The notes under the pieces are model-generated. The model ran no database searches. It was not told where the DNA came from and worked only from the letters and a program-made list of their open reading frames with translations. Position numbers and translations under genes: made by a program. A stretch of DNA of 30,548 nt from Priapulus caudatus (lineage: Eukaryota; Priapulida; Priapulimorpha; Priapulimorphida; Priapulidae), in assembly GCF_000485595.1 (NCBI RefSeq), contig NW_014579553.1, forward strand, positions 1 to 30,548, written 5' to 3'. The stretch's first letter is position 1. Each line of letters opens with the position of its first letter. Below are positions 1 to 9,477 of this stretch, piece after piece.

Positions 1-592
1 TGCCATCTAGCCCTATCATATATCACACTTCACTGATACGTATTATTTCTTCCAAATACATTGAATCGCTGACCTCAACGCATCAGCCCGACGTAGGAAA
101 ATGTATTCTTATTTACTAGTGGATGTGCCAATCTAAATTGCCTACGGTATATACTTCTCGCGTAACTAACCTCTCGGTTCCCCCAAATTTGGCCCCTCGA
201 GATTTCAACCCTGTATTTGCTTCTGCGGTTTATAAGCGGCGCATAACCGTGAGGGGAAATATCCTACTGGCACGCAATACTTGGTTTTTCGTCCGATCAA
301 ATTGAGGTGCGTTGCTTAATAGGGCCGCGCGGTTATTTTAGCGCGATCCATATTCGTACTAACTAATCTACACTAAAATTTAATAAGATATATGCTGGTT
401 ATAGCGTATGACAATTTAAAACCGTTGTAATGAACTCGGGTGCTTTTATTCTCCAGCCTCACTATTTTTTATTGGTCTGAACTAATTAATTTTGTATTTG
501 AATCTTGTCTCTTGCCACCAGCAGACACAAGTGGCGTATAATTTGCTGATAAAAGTGGCCATCTGACATTTCTGCAGTGAGTGGCATGTGTC
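1..592. other. Flank with no recognised gene
   Basis: I see no convincing exon here. The open frames are short, have no recognisable protein pattern and lack paired splice signals. Base composition is AT-leaning and unremarkable. Confidence 0.5.
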
Positions 593-669
593 CTAGACCA
601 AGAGATCCTAGAGTGCCAAGTAGGGGGTGCGCACTCCTAGGGTGCTTGGCCTCTAGGTCTTTGGTCTAG
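593..669. repeat. Near-perfect palindrome able to form a 77-nt hairpin
   Basis: The left arm starts CTAGACCAAGAG and the right arm ends with TTTGGTCTAG, its near-complement. Symmetry continues inward to a central GTGCGCAC at 627-634. Only a few mismatches or one-base bulges interrupt it. The length and bulges resemble a microRNA precursor or the remnant of a foldback element; the sequence alone does not decide between these. Confidence 0.75.
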
Positions 670-1133
670 CACTGTATCGTCTCTATTATTCCACTAGGAG
701 ATTTAAATTATACAAAATATATACATACAATATTATATGTAAATATATTATACTTTTTTATTTATATTAAATTATTTCGTATTATGCTCTTGGTCGCATA
801 TATCGGTAAAAGCAAACGCATTACTACGCACACTTGCTGTTTGTTGCGCAATTCAGAAAAATATATCACCCGGTGGCTTAAGTATTTAGAACAGTAGTTC
901 AGAAAAATTATGCACATATTGGTTTGCTTTGTGGTTGCTGCGAATACAAATCTGAATTCTGCGACTTCCAACGGACATGGGCACTAGCGCTACGTACGCG
1001 TTGCTTTTTGGCAGGTCACGCGTGAACGTCCTGGGCTGCCAAATGCAACATGCTCGTGTCAGCGCAAATCTTGCCAGCAGATGATCATGATGGATGATAC
1101 ACACACACAGCACACACAGGCTAGCAAGGGCAG
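670..1133. other. AT-rich flank, nothing recognised
   Basis: The part from about 700 to 780 is strongly AT-rich. A short CA run lies near 1100-1120. No exon can be supported. Confidence 0.5.
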
Positions 1134-1135
1134 CT

Positions 1136-1170
1136 AGAGCAACAGCAGCAAGCAGCAGCAGCAGCAGTTA
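1136..1170 (+). repeat. CAG/AGC triplet repeat
   Basis: A short run of imperfect AGC/CAG triplets. Frames crossing it give only poly-Leu or poly-Cys products, so I do not call it coding. Confidence 0.7.
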
Positions 1171-1489
1171 GCCGCGACGAAACAAAACAGGGACAAATCC
1201 AACAAGAGACAATCATGTACAACAGTCAGCCAGCAGCAGCAAGTCTTGCCTCGGTTCTTATTCTCCCCATTTCTTCTTCCTCCGCCTCCTGCCTGCTCTC
1301 TTCTCTCCCCTCTCTCAACAGGATGGTTTTTCCCTATTTTCTGGGTTCCCGGCCGCAAGGCCTTGTTCTCGTCCCGCGCTGTCCGGGTCTCCTTCTCTTT
1401 CCCACTTAATTACTCTTACTTTTCTCTCTTGCTATTTCTCGTTCCACGCCTGTTCTTGTCTGGTGCCCTTTTGATTCCTCTATCTCTGT

Positions 1490-2085
1490 TTGGTCCTCGG
1501 ACACAGCGACGCGAAGGCGCACCGGCGCACCCGGCCGCGCGAGGGGAGAGGGCTCAGGTGAGAGTTTCGGGGAGGGGAAGCGACGCACGCACGCAGGACC
1601 GCGCACGCCCGCGACCGCGACGCCCGCCCGCCAGCACGCACGCGACGTAGCACGCCCGCCGGGGCGGCTGGGCTCCCGGCGCGGCGCGGGGCCGCCTACG
1701 GCACGCCAGACGGGCACGGTCGTGGGGGGCGGGTGTTGTGCGGTCCCGTTGGTAGGCGAGCGGGTGCGATCAGCGGTGTGGGCGAAGGCGGCGACCGAGT
1801 GCGCCTGGGGGGGGGCCACGACAAAGGCACACGTAACTCAGTCACGCACGCACACACATGTACGGGCAGCCCGCGTGCAGCCCACACGCACGCGACACGC
1901 GTCTTATCCCGCACGCACGCCGAGGGCGGGGCCGGATGGGGTGGTTTCGGTGGTGTGTGGTCTGGGGTGGGTGGTGGGGGGCATGTGCGGGCACGCACAC
2001 AGGGGACGGGGCTCAGGGGGGCCGGGTGAGGGCCGGGGGGGCGTGGGCGCGGCGGGGCGCACGACGGGTGTCCTGCCACACCACA
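1490..2085. other. GC- and CpG-rich segment
   Basis: About 600 bp are strikingly richer in G+C and CpG than the flanks, with CGCACGCACG-type runs and a G-rich second half (about 1960-2060). It ends abruptly at a TA repeat. It could be a CpG-island-like promoter or a GC-rich low-complexity tract. The open frames in it are biased (Arg/Pro/Gly) and I do not accept them as genes. Confidence 0.5.
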
Positions 2086-2097
2086 CCATCATATATT

Positions 2098-2480
2098 ATG
2101 AGTATGTATATATATATATATATATAATATAATATATATATATATTTGTATATTATATATTAATAATATATCATTCAAGAGTCCATAATAGAGACCTATT
2201 AATTATTATGACTATTACATATCATACGCATAATACATACTACACACATACATATACATATACATATCTATCATAATACATTATACATATTATACATATA
2301 TATATATATACATATATACATAATATACATTACATATACATACAATACATATATATACATATATACATACTATACATATAGCATAACATATACAGTATAC
2401 ATACATACATACTACCATAATACATACAATCCATATAAATACATTAACTAATACCATAGATACATCTCTTTCATGGACTC
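2098..2480. repeat. TA and CATA microsatellite block
   Basis: The block consists of (TA)n followed by imperfect ATACATA-type repeats. It contains no plausible coding sequence. Confidence 0.85.
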
Positions 2481-3350
2481 TCGTATATATATACAGGCTG
2501 TCCGTCTGGGAATTTCTCCTCGCATGTCGTATGTGTTTCTGCTGAAGCGCATTTCTTATTCTATGAAACCTCAAGGCACCGAGATCAGGACGTTTATAGC
2601 ACTACGTTGTCTAGAACTACGTATATAACACTTCTATATAGTTCTGGTATTATAAAACATCTCTTTGACGCCTATAGGTGGTTGCATTCGATCAGAACTG
2701 GCGTTAGATCTATATACTTGAATATATCTAACTTATCCTAAAAAAGATTGTCTAAAATTGCCAAAGTTTATAGGAATTTTCCCACGGATGTCCCTTAGAG
2801 ATAAGTAGCTCTAACTAATAATCATGGAGTCGATCGGGTGAAATTTGTTTTTCACGTGCTGTGCTATTTGCACTAGCGACATACAAACAAAATGAACGAA
2901 AAGATGGACTTGATTTTCTCGTGCGACGTTGGATTCTGTATAATAGTCAGTAATGATTTGCTGCCAAGGTGCCGACATGGCAGGCCAATAGTTATAGTAC
3001 ATGAATTCTGACACGACGCCGACGTCAAGCCGCAAATCGCCGGGGGGCGGGCCACTCACCCCCCACATTATGGTAAGTAGTGCGAAGTTCAAAAATGGGG
3101 TCTCTGCGAACTCAATGTTTGTTGAATGTGGATGCTCTGGACCTGGCTATGTTCGAAAATGCGGGCGTTTCTCCGGAACTGCATTTCGTTTGAAACGTCA
3201 ATGCTATGGAACTGCACGCTTTAAAAAAGGGCGTCTCCGGAACAGTGGGGTAACTGTGATTTGCCGTAGCCAATTTATGCGTAGCAGCTTGAAGCTCAAT
3301 AATATTGTATTTGCTACAGGAGAGAAAAACATTGCCGCAGACAGAGATGA
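2481..3350. other. Flank with degenerate tandem units near its end
   Basis: No gene is recognised. Between about 3090 and 3260 a unit of roughly 65-70 bp recurs in degraded form, marked by repeated GTCTC(C/T)GCGGAAC-like and ATGCT(A/C)TGGAAC-like words. Similar words appear again at 3585-3660 beyond the CA repeat, so the array may once have spanned it. Confidence 0.45.
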
Positions 3351-3354
3351 ACGC

Positions 3355-3401
3355 ACACACCGACACAGACACACACACACATCACACAAACACACACAGC
3401 A

Positions 3402-3432
<31 letters not shown>

Positions 3433-3535
3433 CAACAGCACCACACACACACACTACACAACACACACACACACGACACCACACACACACACCACACATA
3501 CACACACCAACATCACACACACACACACCACACAC
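3355..3535 (+). repeat. (CA)n microsatellite at the edge of the duplicated block
   Basis: This is an imperfect CA/CACA repeat of about 180 bp. Homology with the second copy begins at its right edge, where the equivalent CA run is 14143-14263. The His/Thr-rich and Cys/Val-rich frames over it are artefacts of the repeat. Confidence 0.9.
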
Positions 3536-4282
3536 AAGCAAAACTTGAAAGTAAGTTAACCAAACCAAATGAAATGTTAAAAACTAGGGTCTCCGCGGAA
3601 CGGCAAACATGTAAGATCTGCATGGTAACTAAACTTGTTGATGCTCTGGAACGAGATATTCTTAAAAATGCGATGCACTGAAACGGAAGTTTAGGGTTGA
3701 AAATGGGAGTATCTCCCGCGGCACATACCTAGCACCTACCATGCAATATATATGGAGGGCCCCTTCCCCCGGGCCGCTATCTATACAATAGTCTCGGCTA
3801 AGTATACGTAATTAACGCGTAAATAGTAACCACTTCACTCCCGATACGAAACAAAATTTCGCTCTTATGTAAACTTTAGAGGAGCATAAAAACGGGTGTT
3901 TTTTAGTAAAAGAACTCACCTATATATTTGTTATATCATTAGATAATTCATATTTATCTATCACAGTGTTTCCTAGCGCGTAACTGTGCCAGTGTACTCC
4001 AACGAACAACGCTTTTCTGCATCACATCGTGAAATAGTCAATATAATTTTACTTGCAATCATACTTGTGCTTACATCGGGAAAGATCGGGGGATGTTGCG
4101 GCCGAAAATCCTTTCGTAGGAACGCATCTACCATCATTCAATGAATGTCAATTTAAAAAAACAAACAGATTCTGGTTACGGAATTTCGCGATACGGAAAA
4201 TCACTTTTTGTCCGGAGCGCTCTACTTATGTATTGCGCGGCGTACTGCTGTATGAGTTGTGCTTTTTTTCCATGCGGACGCA

Positions 4283-4952
4283 ACCGTCTAAGGAAGGCTT
4301 TCTCTCTTCCCGATCCAGGTTCTACGGTTTAGTATGTGGGAAGTCTCCTTACGGGTAGCATCAGGTTGTGTCGATAGAGTCCGCGATAGATAGCACAGAT
4401 AGATAACACGATCTCAGAAATGTAACGCTACTCTCCGTTTGTTGTATTACTCCACAGAATATACTCTCTACTACATACTACATAGAAGACTACACATATG
4501 ACTACACACACACAGAAATGTGACCGACTAACAATAATCTCGTACCTTATCGCGGATGTTCACTGAGACGCTCGGCCGAGGTGAAGACGGCAGGCAGAAG
4601 ATACGTGAGAGGATACGTGAGGATTCGTGAGCGGATACGTGAAGATAGTTAAGAGGACTGGTGTGAGAATACCAAGGCAGAACGGAGAAGCGGAAAAGTG
4701 TGGCTGGGATAGGGTGTAGGAGCGAGGTAAAAACTGGACCGTGTTGCCTAGAGGATGAGAGCCGAGAGCCTATCCTACCTGCGCATTTGGCGTCAACAAG
4801 TCTCTGGTCCCTAGAGACGGGGCAGGTGGGCATCGCGGCGGAATCACCATTATATGTGATGGAAGTGGTTTATTGTGATTGCGTTCGTGCCGCAAACTAT
4901 TATAGAATGCGAACAAATATAGACTGATGGGAACAGGCGCTTTCCTACAAAC
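4283..4952. other. About 670-bp segment present only in copy 1
   Basis: Copy 1 reads CCATGCGGACGCAACC, then this segment, then ACCGCACTATGAACTG. Copy 2 passes directly from CCATGCGG to CGCACTACTGAACTG near 15078-15107. The segment has four or more GGATACGTGA-like words at 4596-4650. I recognise no protein or terminal inverted repeat in it. It is either an insertion in copy 1 or a deletion in copy 2; the edges are accurate to about 10 bp. Confidence 0.6.
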
Positions 4953-5068
4953 CGCACTATGAACTGAACAAACCGATTATATACGAAGGAAGTCATTGAG
5001 ACGGACCGCGAACTGTACCTTTAAATCGCTAGCGATTAGTCAGCTCTCCGCTAAGGGGACTGTAAAGT

Positions 5069-5325
5069 TGGGCCGTGGCCTCTGGGGAAAGGGGGGCAGC
5101 TACCCCCTCTGGATTTTCGAGCAAAATTAAAAAGTAAGCTTAGCTAATAATCGTAAATAACCCTAACGTGATTTTTTCGGTCACTTATCCGTGAAAGCCT
5201 TGTCTCTGACCCACCCCTACCACACTATGGACGTCGATCAAGAGCTGCGCCCGTCGGTCATCATTACATAGTTGAGTCATGAAATTTTGCCCCCCCCCTA
5301 GAAATTTTCTCAGCATACGGCCCTG
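5069..5325 (-). mobile_element. hAT-like MITE, inverted relative to the one at 9035
   Basis: This non-coding element of about 255 bp is the reverse complement of 9035-9278. It shares the CACTTATCCGTGAAAGCC and GACGTCGATCAAGAGC blocks and ends in ACGGCCCTG. The terminal CAGGGCC-type repeats resemble hAT superfamily ends (family knowledge). It is also in copy 2 (15221-15491), so it predates the split of the copies. Confidence 0.7.
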
Positions 5326-5506
5326 ATCAGACTAGCTTAGACTCTTTATCTTTGCCAATCCGTATTGGAATTCTCTCCCTTAATCTTTAGATAGTTGCAA
5401 ACCTGCGGATTTTCTACTGCGATCCGCAGTGTTGATCTGTCTATTTGATCAACTTTGTCTCTTTCCGACCTCGTTATAGTTCCTTCGTAATATTTACGAA
5501 TATTAT

Positions 5507-5798
5507 ATGAGTGAGATGGAGCTACGCCCCAGCCGCGTTAGATAAGCCGCATGAATTAAGGTGACGCTTCCGTCATGCAGCTGAGATGGAACGCTGGCAC
5601 GCCGAGCTGCTATATGAACTAGGACCCGAGGGTTGTCCGTTCGTCGACAACAGCGAGAAGTCTAAACAGCAGCACCAGTGCGACGTGTGTCCCGGATGGC
5701 GGGACCGCGTCAAGCAGATGCATATCAATGCGACAATCATCCACTGGAGGAACTCCGAGTGCCGGCGATGGCAGAGCGACTCGTGGCAGATAGCGAAG
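5507..5798 (+). CDS. Exon 1, copy 1: CXorf38/DUF4559-like domain, first part
   Basis: From 5565 the frame is open to the splice donor AAG|GTATCG at 5798/5799. It carries a C-x2-C pair followed by Trp (QCDVCPGWRDRVKQMHIN) and then HWRNSECRRWQSDSWQIAK. This matches the pattern I recall from human CXorf38: CQVCAEW, a later VHWGNC, and WPVDAWEVAK at the same spacing. CXorf38 has no established function that I can state. A start at ATG 5507 or 5516 is proposed by comparison with copy 2. Between that start and 5565 copy 1 has one frameshift and an in-frame TGA (5562-5564). Copy 2 keeps the extra C that removes the TGA, but has its own frameshifts elsewhere. The exon is therefore probably intact in the organism. 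It ends in phase 0. Confidence 0.65.
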
Positions 5799-5801
5799 GT
5801 A

Positions 5802-5804
5802 TCG

Positions 5805-5836
<32 letters not shown>

Positions 5837-5865
5837 CGTTGTTGTTGTTTGTTGTTGTTGTTGCT
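5802..5865 (+). repeat. (GTT)n microsatellite just inside intron 1
   Basis: GTT repeats begin three bases after the GT of the exon 1 donor. In copy 2 the repeat sits at the same place but extends over about 200 bp (16007-16200). The poly-Val and poly-Leu frames here are artefacts. Confidence 0.9.
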
Positions 5866-6053
5866 TGTTCTTCTTTCTCTTAGCTTATGTATTATTTTAA
5901 TATATTATTGCCTTTTATCGTTATTTTTGTTTGCTGTTGTTGTTGCGCTGTGGCACAACATAAGGATCTTACTATACTCACAATGAGACACATAACTAAC
6001 TATCGCGCATTTTTCTTTTCTCGCTTGCCTACTCTTCATGAAACTCTGGTCAG

Positions 6054-6190
6054 GCAGAAGGTGGCGGTCCCAGACGACACCGGACGCGTCTGCGAATGTT
6101 TAATCTCTTCAAGAACTGCAGACGTTCGACGACTTTGTGCAATAACAAGTTACATTACACGGAAGGCAAGCCATAGTCCCGCCGCTATAG
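6054..6190 (+). CDS. Exon 2, copy 1: DUF4559-like domain, middle part (frameshifted)
   Basis: A pyrimidine-rich tract (6009-6035) and CTGGTCAG precede it. Read across frames it gives PDD(T) and then FNLFKNC followed by RR. This aligns with the PEECDA...LLSLINSC region I recall from CXorf38. At the same place copy 2 (16425-16570) gives YNLIKN. Neither copy is open throughout; at least two one-base shifts are needed in each. The 3' boundary is uncertain; CTATAG|GTTACG at 6190 is one candidate. Without the homology this would not be callable. Confidence 0.4.
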
Positions 6191-6868
6191 GTTACGACTT
6201 TACAGTTCTTTCTCTTTACGAGTGGTCTCTGTCCGATTTACAATTCATTTGCCCGTTGTCACGAAGTTCTGTTCACCTCTAGCAATAGTCGTTTTCGCGC
6301 TATGTGAAGCGTTGTGTATTGTCGCGCTTCAGCATTATCCATGCACTGTGTCAGGACTTGCTATAATAGTTAGCAACTGCTAGGTTTGATGTTAGAGATT
6401 GCTGTCCTCGCTTATTAGTTTGCTCACCTTTTCTCGGTATTCTCATCTTTTCTTGATCTTAAAACTATTTTTGAAGAAAGGCCCGAAGCCGAGATTGTTA
6501 AAACCGAAGCACAAACTGACCGCCAATTTTTGTCATACGAATTCAAATAATGAATGTTAATGAGCAATGATGGTTACAGACGACGCAATGATCGATGATG
6601 TACGATGTAGGAAGGATGATGGTAACAGACGACGACGATCGACATGATGATGACTGATGATGATGATGATTTGTGATGCTTGGGATAGTGATGATTAATG
6701 ATCGATTAATGATGATAGATGTAATAACTAGTATAATCAACATAGACGTTATACAAATAAGCGTATGCATATGTTTGGTCGGCAGCACATGGTTCAGTCG
6801 CGCGATTATAGTCTTGTGCATGCTAATACATCTGATTTTCCCAGAATTTCCTTGTCAAGATTGTTGAG
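6191..6868. other. Intron 2, copy 1
   Basis: About 680 bp without an exon. From 6560 to 6720 there is an imperfect ATG/GAT repeat tract (TGATGATGATG). In copy 2, a minisatellite of about 800 bp lies at the point equivalent to about 6410-6425. Confidence 0.5.
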
Positions 6869-7040
6869 CGATGAGGAACAAACTGGTGCCGCTCATAACC
6901 GTAATCTGAGGTGTCAGAGGACGACTTCAAAGCAGAGTTTTTCATAGCGACATGACTGAAATTCATCAAGAACATGAAGAAAACCGGAAGAAAGCCAATG
7001 CAGATCCGGATAGTGCAGAGGCTAAAACAGATGGTCGCGG
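6869..7040 (+). CDS. Exon 3, copy 1: end of DUF4559-like domain (frameshifted)
   Basis: The right edge is CGCGG|GTAAAAC at 7040/7041. Reading across frames gives EDDFKAEFF, then FIKNMKK, then DPDSAEA or RLKQMVA. This resembles the helical stretch after the RNEIMHSS motif of CXorf38 as I recall it. Copy 2 (18071-18240) has the same exon and reads QALKQVR up to its donor in phase 0, which fits exon 4. The acceptor may be TTGTTGAG (6868) or, less likely, TTTTCCCAG (6844). Several indels separate the coherent pieces, and copy 1 and copy 2 break at different places. Confidence 0.4.
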
Positions 7041-7132
7041 GTAAAACTAAAACACGAACGACGGAACACGTATAGATCAAGATCAGCGTCGCTGTGCGCA
7101 CCGGCTCTACGGAAGAGAAGGGAGCCGTACCT

Positions 7133-7283
7133 GTAGCTCTACTTAATTAACCCTTCACTCTCCACGGCACAGACGTGTAGCTCTACCTATGTAACCCTTC
7201 ACTCCACCACAGACCTGTAGCTCTACCTATGTAACCCTTCACTCCACCACAGACCTGTAGCTCTACCTATGTAACCCTTCATG
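7133..7283 (-). repeat. 40-bp minisatellite, first (inverted) array
   Basis: About 3.5 units lie in the orientation ACCTGTAGCTCTACCTATG-TAACCCTTCACTCCACCACAG. The period is exactly 40 bp (compare 7201-7240 with 7241-7280). The unit is the reverse complement of the array at 7504-7770. Confidence 0.9.
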
Positions 7284-7288
7284 GTGAA

Positions 7289-7499
7289 CCACCACCAAAA
7301 CAACCCCAGCCGAGCCTCGCTGACTAATCCATGCAACATCTGCAAAACAAATGTTACATTATCTCCCCTTTCCTCAAAACGATGACTACCCTGTCATCCA
7401 TTCAGCGTCCCCGCTGATCTACACTTCACCCTAAACCTAAACAATTCAAAAAAATTACTACCCTAATACTTCCCTAACTCAACCCAACGAGAGAAACGT
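7289..7499. mobile_element. 211-bp insertion between the inverted arrays, flanked by a 12-bp duplication
   Basis: CTTCATGGTGAA occurs on both sides (7277-7288 and 7500-7511). Copy 2 has this word once (about 18430-18444) with the two arrays directly abutting, so copy 2 looks like the empty site. The insert has no obvious inverted ends or open frame. A target duplication of this length would suit a retroelement fragment; I do not recognise the family. Confidence 0.65.
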
Positions 7500-7503
7500 C
7501 TTC

Positions 7504-7770
7504 ATGGTGAAGGGTTACATGGGTAGAGCTACAGGTCTGTGGTGGAGTGTAGGGCTACATATGTAGGGCTACAAGTCTGTGGTGGAGTGAAGGGTTTCAT
7601 AGGTAGAGCTACAGGTCTGTGGTCGAGTGAAGGGTTACATAGGTAGAGCTACAGGTCTGTGGTCGAGTGAAGGGTTACATAGGTAGAGCTACAGGTCTGT
7701 GGGTGGAGTGAAGGGTTACATAGGTAGAGCTACATGTCTGTGGTGGAGTGAAGGGTTACACAGGTAGAGC
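7504..7770 (+). repeat. 40-bp minisatellite, second array
   Basis: Six to seven units of AGGGTTACATAGGTAGAGCT followed by ACAGGTCTGTGGTGGAGTGA, with few substitutions (for example GGTCGAGTGA). It lies in inverted orientation to 7133-7283, so transcripts of intron 3 could fold into a long stem. Both arrays are also in copy 2 (18326-18770). Confidence 0.9.
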
Positions 7771-7771
7771 C

Positions 7772-7860
7772 ACACACACACACACACACACACGCACACA
7801 CACACGCGCATGTACGCACGCACGCACACGCACGCACGCACGCACAACACACACACACAT
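7772..7860 (+). repeat. CA/CACG microsatellite
   Basis: An imperfect CA and CACG repeat lies directly after the 40-bp array and 45 bp upstream of exon 4. Confidence 0.85.
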
Positions 7861-7905
7861 GATACAGATGGCATAACTATAAAAGTGCGATGTATTTGTA
7901 TTCAG

Positions 7906-8025
7906 CTGAAAAACGAACAGGACTTAATAGTACTGCACGCCAAGGATCACGACGTTCTACTCAAGACGGCGAAGGAACATGGCCGCTGCTTAGAGGAACT
8001 GGAAGCGGGCAAGGAAAAGGACGAA
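7906..8025 (+). CDS. Exon 4, copy 1: coiled-coil segment, 40 codons, phase 0-0
   Basis: The exon lies between TTTGTATTCAG and GACGAA|GTAAGA. It is open in phase 0 for exactly 40 codons. The peptide is charged and helical with heptad-like spacing (LKNEQDLIVLHAKDHDVLLK, later CLEELEAGKEKDE). Charge and hydrophobic spacing support this frame over the two alternatives. Copy 2 has the same exon (18882-19004) with frame-breaking indels. Human CXorf38 also follows its domain with helical sequence, so this probably continues the same protein. Confidence 0.7.
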
Positions 8026-8258
8026 GTAAGAAGGATCCATCTCCCTGTCCTTATTTCTTACAGCATCATCCACGCTGCTTCAAATACCCTCACACCGCCC
8101 CTATCTCACCCATTAGCGAGACCAAAGCTTGGTAAACTCATTGCCAAATAATTTAATCAATTACATTCAATGAGGATCACATTCATTTATACGTTCAAAC
8201 ATATTCGAGTACATTGCTTTAGAAATGCACCGTACGACAGAACACCCATCCTCTATAT

Positions 8259-8684
8259 CACAGGCACTTGAAGCGTTTCAATAAAATTTAATGCTAAATA
8301 AATACGAAATCTATTTACTACCAAATTCTTTTTGTTTCTATACTCTCTTTCACCTATTATTGCCGACAATTTCCTGTAAATGCCGTCCAAATGCTCATCT
8401 GTAAACACACGCCGCCGCCATTGCTGCTGCGCTGCACACTGACACATAAATATATAGTTATTGTATATATTTATGTTATATACACACTATATATTTATGT
8501 GTCAGTGTGCAGCGCCGCAGCAATGGCGGCGGCGTGTGTTTACAGATGAGCAATTGGCGGAATTTACAGGAAAATGTCGGCAATAATAGGTGAAAGAGAG
8601 TATAGAAACATTAAGAATATGGTAGTAAATAGATTTCGTATTTATTTAGCATTATATTTTATTGAAACGCTTCAAGTGCCTGTG
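8259..8684. mobile_element. 426-bp foldback MITE with 8-bp target duplication (hAT-like), copy 1 only
   Basis: The left arm (8259-8457) and right arm (8487-8684) are nearly perfect reverse complements of about 199 bp, separated by a 29-bp loop. The ends are CACAGGCACTTGAAG and its complement. CTCTATAT is duplicated at 8251-8258 and 8685-8692. Copy 2 has the uninterrupted site CATCCTTATATATACGCCCG at about 19246-19265. An 8-bp duplication with T at position 2 and A at position 7 fits hAT (family knowledge). Frames inside the arms are mirror images of each other and not genes. Confidence 0.9.
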
Positions 8685-8793
8685 CTCTATATATACGCCC
8701 GCGTTCGTCAATTTTTGTTCTCTCTCAGTTGGCGTTTTTCTCTCTTTTTTGCGTGCGCATTTCTCACGCACGATGTACGGCGTCTATATATAG

Positions 8794-8983
8794 GAAAGAA
8801 AATGGCTGATCGAGATCATCACCTTCATAAAAGAAGAATGGGCGTCGAGCAAAGACGACATCGCGAACTTAGAGAAGGTAGTCGAACAACTTCGTCAAGT
8901 TGTCGAAAACCGCGAGGACGGGTTGGTGGAGATGATCAGCCAGCGACTTAAGGAATTGAGTTTACGCGACGAAAAACCGACGG
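8794..8983 (+). CDS. Exon 5, copy 1: long coiled coil, phase 0-1
   Basis: The acceptor is TCTATATATAG (8793) and the donor ACGG|GTAGGA (8983/8984). The exon is open for 63 codons plus one base. The peptide starts ERKWLIEIITFIKEEW, continues DIANLEKVVEQLRQVVENRE and ends LVEMISQRLKELSLRDEK, with clear heptad spacing. The last part resembles the C-terminal helices I recall from CXorf38 (VVKEFLRNNEDLR...). Copy 2 (19362-19585) has several indels and reads GATAG where this donor has GGTAG. Confidence 0.75.
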
Positions 8984-9034
8984 GTAGGACTCTGGTTTAG
9001 TTTCTCACCGTCATCCTCAATTATAGTCTATGAT

Positions 9035-9278
9035 CAGGGCCGTAGGCTGAGAAAATTTCTCGGCGGGGGCAAAATTTAATGACTCGACTGTGTAAAGATG
9101 AGCGACGGGCGCAGCTCTTGATCGACGTCCATAGTGTGGTAGCGGTGGGTCTGAGACAAGGCTTTCACGGATAAGTGACCAAAAATTTCCTTATTTACGA
9201 TTATTAACTTTTTTTATTTTGCTCCAAAATCTAGGGAGGGGGCAGCTGCCCCCTTGCCCCCCAGAGGCTACGGCCCTG
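9035..9278 (+). mobile_element. hAT-like MITE
   Basis: A 244-bp non-coding element with terminal inverted repeats CAGGGCCGTAG and CTACGGCCCTG, a typical hAT-style end. It is flanked by ATGAT on both sides; hAT normally makes 8-bp duplications, so the flank may be degraded. It is the same family as 5069-5325, inverted, and is also in copy 2 (19646-19914). Confidence 0.75.
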
Positions 9279-9477
9279 ATGATACAAACAGCCCTGTCAC
9301 ACGTCAGCTATATAATAATAATGTATATACCGTAGATAGAATACTAATATTATCACAACCATTCGACATTCAATTCCAAATCTAACATAGAGACGGCGGG
9401 TTCACATAAAGTCTGTGTGGCCGAGTTTTAACAATCTAGACGCTGCTGCGATTTGACGTCATTTGTCTTGTTTTCAG

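Noticed and set aside
1246-1650. Plus-strand frame with a pyrimidine tract and AG at about 1321
   Set aside because: Hydrophobic then Arg/Pro-rich, with no domain, no start context and no donor; it looks like composition drift into the GC-rich block.
3204-3568. His/Thr-rich and Cys/Val-rich open frames
   Set aside because: Translations of a CA/TG microsatellite; the same applies to frames at 14059-14338, 24000-24363, 26060-27516 and 28374-29341.
5813-5986. Val/Leu/Cys-rich extensions of exon 1, which look like a membrane segment
   Set aside because: Read-through of the splice donor into the GTT microsatellite; the same holds for 16011-16369.
7133-7770. Possible CRISPR-like array of 40-bp units
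   Set aside because: Units are contiguous without unique spacers and lie in an animal intron; this is a minisatellite.
8253-8951. Small open frames including the sequence SAIIGEREYRN on both sides of 8470
   Set aside because: They are the two arms of the palindromic MITE read from opposite strands.
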